Source: Nepenthes gracilis
Taxonomy: Eukaryota > Streptophyta > Magnoliopsida > Caryophyllales > Nepenthaceae
Assembly: GCA_033239525.1 (NCBI GenBank)
Contig: BSYO01000023.1
Span: 12,230,158 to 12,294,157 of the forward strand
DNA: 64,000 bases
Direction: 5' to 3'
This document shows, piece by piece, positions 62,101 to 64,000 of this stretch; positions within the stretch are counted from its first letter, which is position 1, and every line of letters starts with the position of its first letter. The notes under the pieces were generated by a model. That model was not told the DNA's origin, did no database searches, and saw nothing but the letters and a program-made list of their open reading frames with translations. A program made the translations under genes and the position numbers.

Positions 62101-64000
62101 AGCATTTTTTTTTTCTGGAGTATGTTATTTTTAAGATGGTTTCACATCGGTGACTGGCTTGAAAACTTTTCTGCCCTGCCTTTTCTTTTAATATCTTCAA
62201 TTGTTTTGCACTACTTAAATACTCTTTGGATTGTCACCTATCTGCTCGTGAAATTTGCGTGACTTAATTCTTGTGGTTTTTAACAGTGGTTCTCAATTGA
62301 AATTATTTGGGGTGACTGCTGTTACATACTAACCTGATCGTCTTAGACCTGCTGAAGTTTATCATATCCATTCTGAACTGCACTTCACCAAAAAAATAAA
62401 AAGTCCATATTCCCTTGTTTCCAAAGCCTTGATTAGATTGTGACCCATTAATGTTTAGGAGAATGTTGAGTGATGGACATTTAGTTTATGATTTTAAAGA
62501 ACTTAAATACAGATTATAAGTTGCAAATTCAGCCTTATAGGGTAGCCATTTGATCTTACACAACATTTTTTTCTTAATCAGATAAGCATTGATTTATTTG
62601 TTTTTTACTTATTACTTAAATTGGTGTTTAATAGCTACCACATTAAGGGATGTTGTTCAAGCTCCTACTATGTGTATTGGAAATGGCTAAATTGGAGGGG
62701 ATGTACTCTTAAGAATTTTGCAAAATTATTTGCAAAATACCAGATTGTCACATTTCAGGCATATTTGGATACCAAATTTCATAAGGAATTTAGAAAAGCT
62801 AATGTCCTGTTTGACCTCCTATTTTACGTCTTTGGGTCTCTAGAAATGTCACCTTGACAAGACTTCTACTACTATTATTTATGGTGTTGATCTTTAAAAC
62901 TTGTTGCTATAGCTTTAAAGCTGTAAGGCTCTGAGAATATGTTTCTTTTCATGGGAGATTACAAGCACAAACTAGTTAGCTAAAGGTTAGGATTTGCTTT
63001 TAAGTGATGTATGATTTCTGATATTGCAGTGGATGGACAGTGTGCTATCTAAAGGAAATAAGATGGATTTCTTTTATGACGAGTTTCGCTGCCCAGTTTA
63101 TGTCAAGGATGTTGTGACTATTACACGATCTTTAATGGAAAGATGGATATCAGGTACAGTAATTTCTATGGACCTATTTGGTTATGTTAATTTTGTTGCT
63201 CGAAATGGTGCTTACAAAGCCCTTTCTATATTGTTAAAAAGCATCCACTACTTTGTATGATCTCAAAAAAGTCACATGCTAGGAATATATGTTCAATCTT
63301 AATATTTTCTACAATGAAAAATTATCTTAGAAAACCTAATTCAAGAATATTGATGTGGGTATGGCTATTCAACCTACTAGTCTTGTCTCTTCTGCTCTGT
63401 TGATAATGCAAATATCGGTATCAGGCTTCCCTCTGATACTGATATTTCTTAGTATTGTAATAATATCATGATATATAGTTTGATATGGCCCTATTTTCCT
63501 ATGATTCACAAAAATATTTTTTTCTTTGAGACAATACTATTACATATTATCTAATATATCCGATATCAATACCGATATTTTTATCCATATGTTCCAAATC
63601 CGTTGGCTCTTGCTGTAGATCATCTTTGACAACTTTGCAACTTCTCAAGTAAAGACCTAAACACATGCCATGATGATTAGAAACCTGCTATCCATCTAAT
63701 ACACTAGAAGCCTAAAACATGCTTGTGAAGCTCAAACCTAAAGAAGATCTTAAATAACTCCACAATTGATTCAGCACAAAAACTCCTACGGCAAAAGAGA
63801 AAATAACTAAAATCATGAGCTTGAACATGATGGTACTCATAATTGAGGATTTGGGGCATCTTTTCCGGGCATTGCAAAGCTGATTTCTACATTTTATCAC
63901 AAAAATGAATGGAAAGGAAAAACAAGAAAAAGAGAAAATATCCCATATCATCATAGAATGCAATTTGCTTGCTGGTTTTGCCATCAAATGATTTTGTTTT
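58949..64000 (+). CDS. Extended SDR / RmlD-like NAD(P)-binding protein, 5' part (runs off the window)
   Basis: Exons 58949-59170, 59977-60136, 60962-61149 and 63030-63153 join with GT-AG introns into 231 residues plus one base, still open at the window edge; the start is the first ATG, MCRKKVLVVGG. Residues 10-16 (GGTGYLG) form the Rossmann GxxGxxG nucleotide loop. NCAAL at 80-84, STDQVYEG at 124-131 and YGKSK at 148-152 (Tyr148, Lys152) are the cofactor and catalytic motifs of extended SDRs; with ILRSSIIFGP they match the dTDP-4-dehydrorhamnose reductase/MAT2B-like branch. Residues 200-220 (NKMDFFYDEFRCPVYVKDV) fit the substrate-domain region of RmlD. Members reduce or bind nucleotide sugars or act as regulatory subunits; the substrate here is unknown. 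A C-terminal portion of about 70-100 residues is probably missing. Confidence 0.88.
59171..59976 (+). other. Dehydrogenase-like intron 1
   Basis: About 0.8 kb. It holds a CT-rich microsatellite (59290-59332) and a GAA/GAT repeat (59491-59532). The frames translated through these repeats are not genes. Confidence 0.75.
59977..60136 (+). CDS. Dehydrogenase-like exon 2
   Basis: Residues 75-127 (PDVVINCAALSVPRV to LVIQLSTDQ) plus the first base of Val128. Acceptor CAACAG, donor GTAATT. Confidence 0.88.
60137..60961 (+). other. Dehydrogenase-like intron 2
   Basis: About 0.8 kb and T-rich. A 22-base direct repeat (CTTGTAGTAGTTAAAAC then TTTCT) occurs at 60743 and 60783, 40 bases apart. Nothing else is visible. 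Confidence 0.75.
60962..61149 (+). CDS. Dehydrogenase-like exon 3
   Basis: Residues 128-190, from VYEGSKSFY to LPKSLPVQ. Acceptor TACCAG, donor GTGAAT. It carries the YxxxK catalytic pair. Confidence 0.9.
61150..63029 (+). other. Dehydrogenase-like intron 3
   Basis: About 1.9 kb. It includes a small hairpin-forming segment at 61845-61905 (TCAAAATGATGTCGTTT against AAAAACGTCATTTTGA) with poly-T/poly-A flanks, possibly a short inverted-repeat element. No coding feature. Confidence 0.7.
63030..63153 (+). CDS. Dehydrogenase-like exon 4
   Basis: Residues 191-231 (WMDSVLSKGNKMDFF to MERWIS) plus one base. Acceptor TTGCAG, donor GTACAG. The next exon lies beyond 64000. Confidence 0.87.
63154..64000 (+). 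other. Dehydrogenase-like intron 4, start (open at window edge)
   Basis: It contains an ATATCG-type repeat at about 63400-63600. The minus-strand frame at 63987-63712 is not supported by any motif. Confidence 0.6.
63400..63600. repeat. Dispersed ATATCGGTAT-type repeat, copy 4
   Basis: It contains AATATCGGTATCAGGC, CTGATACTGATATTTC, CATATTATCTAATATATCCG and GATATTTTTATCCATATG. It is related to the intronic copies at 16640, 55360 and 56960. Confidence 0.55.

Noticed and set aside
1..64000. Defence system, CRISPR array, operon or biosynthetic gene cluster
   Set aside because: The window is plant nuclear DNA with three unrelated intron-containing genes; regular repeats are retroelement arrays or microsatellites and there is no clustering of pathway genes.

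Overview
The window is nuclear DNA from a flowering plant, probably a woody dicot or magnoliid with long introns; I cannot name the species. The evidence is AT-rich intergenic DNA, GT-AG spliced genes with small exons, and nested LTR retrotransposons of plant lineages (Ty3/Tat, Ty3 chromovirus, Ty1/copia, large non-coding LTR elements). There are no bacterial features, operons or CRISPR arrays. Nearly all long open frames fall inside decayed retroelements or are chance frames.

Three host genes can be assembled exon by exon, with canonical splice sites and open frames. (1) On the minus strand, positions 29390 down to 15963 encode a 177-residue hotdog-fold acyl-CoA thioesterase in three exons. 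Its first intron is about 12.1 kb because it holds a complete but decayed 11.2-kb Tat-lineage retrotransposon (17610-28837). (2) On the plus strand, 37426-57648 encode a 271-residue single-pass membrane protein of a conserved, uncharacterised plant family in six coding exons. Intron 2 (5.9 kb) holds a small copia-type gag element, and intron 4 (11.6 kb) holds a chromovirus that is itself split by another LTR. (3) On the plus strand, from 58949 to the window edge, lies the 5' part (four exons) of an extended short-chain dehydrogenase/RmlD-like NAD(P)-binding protein.

Layout: 1-1425, AT-rich, no gene. 1426-9106, a GC-rich minus-strand LTR element without recognisable pol (LARD-like), with several internal tandem-repeat arrays. 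9107-11319, AT-rich. 11320-14640, plus-strand copia-type element with only gag and protease remnants. 14640-15962, sequence downstream of the thioesterase gene. 15963-29390, thioesterase gene with the Tat element. 29391-31986, AT-rich. 31987-33830, copia pol remnant. 33830 to about 36050, LTR-like block. About 36580-57648, membrane-protein gene with its intronic elements. 57649-58948, intergenic. 58949-64000, dehydrogenase-like gene.

The most notable patterns are these. All three LTR elements sitting inside introns lie antisense to the host gene, and the coding exons remain open despite introns of 6-12 kb. Two copies of one non-autonomous copia family share the same gag-protease-only interior of about 1.55 kb. 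A dispersed family of ATATCGGTAT-rich repeats occurs only in introns here. I found no convincing new enzyme or defence system.
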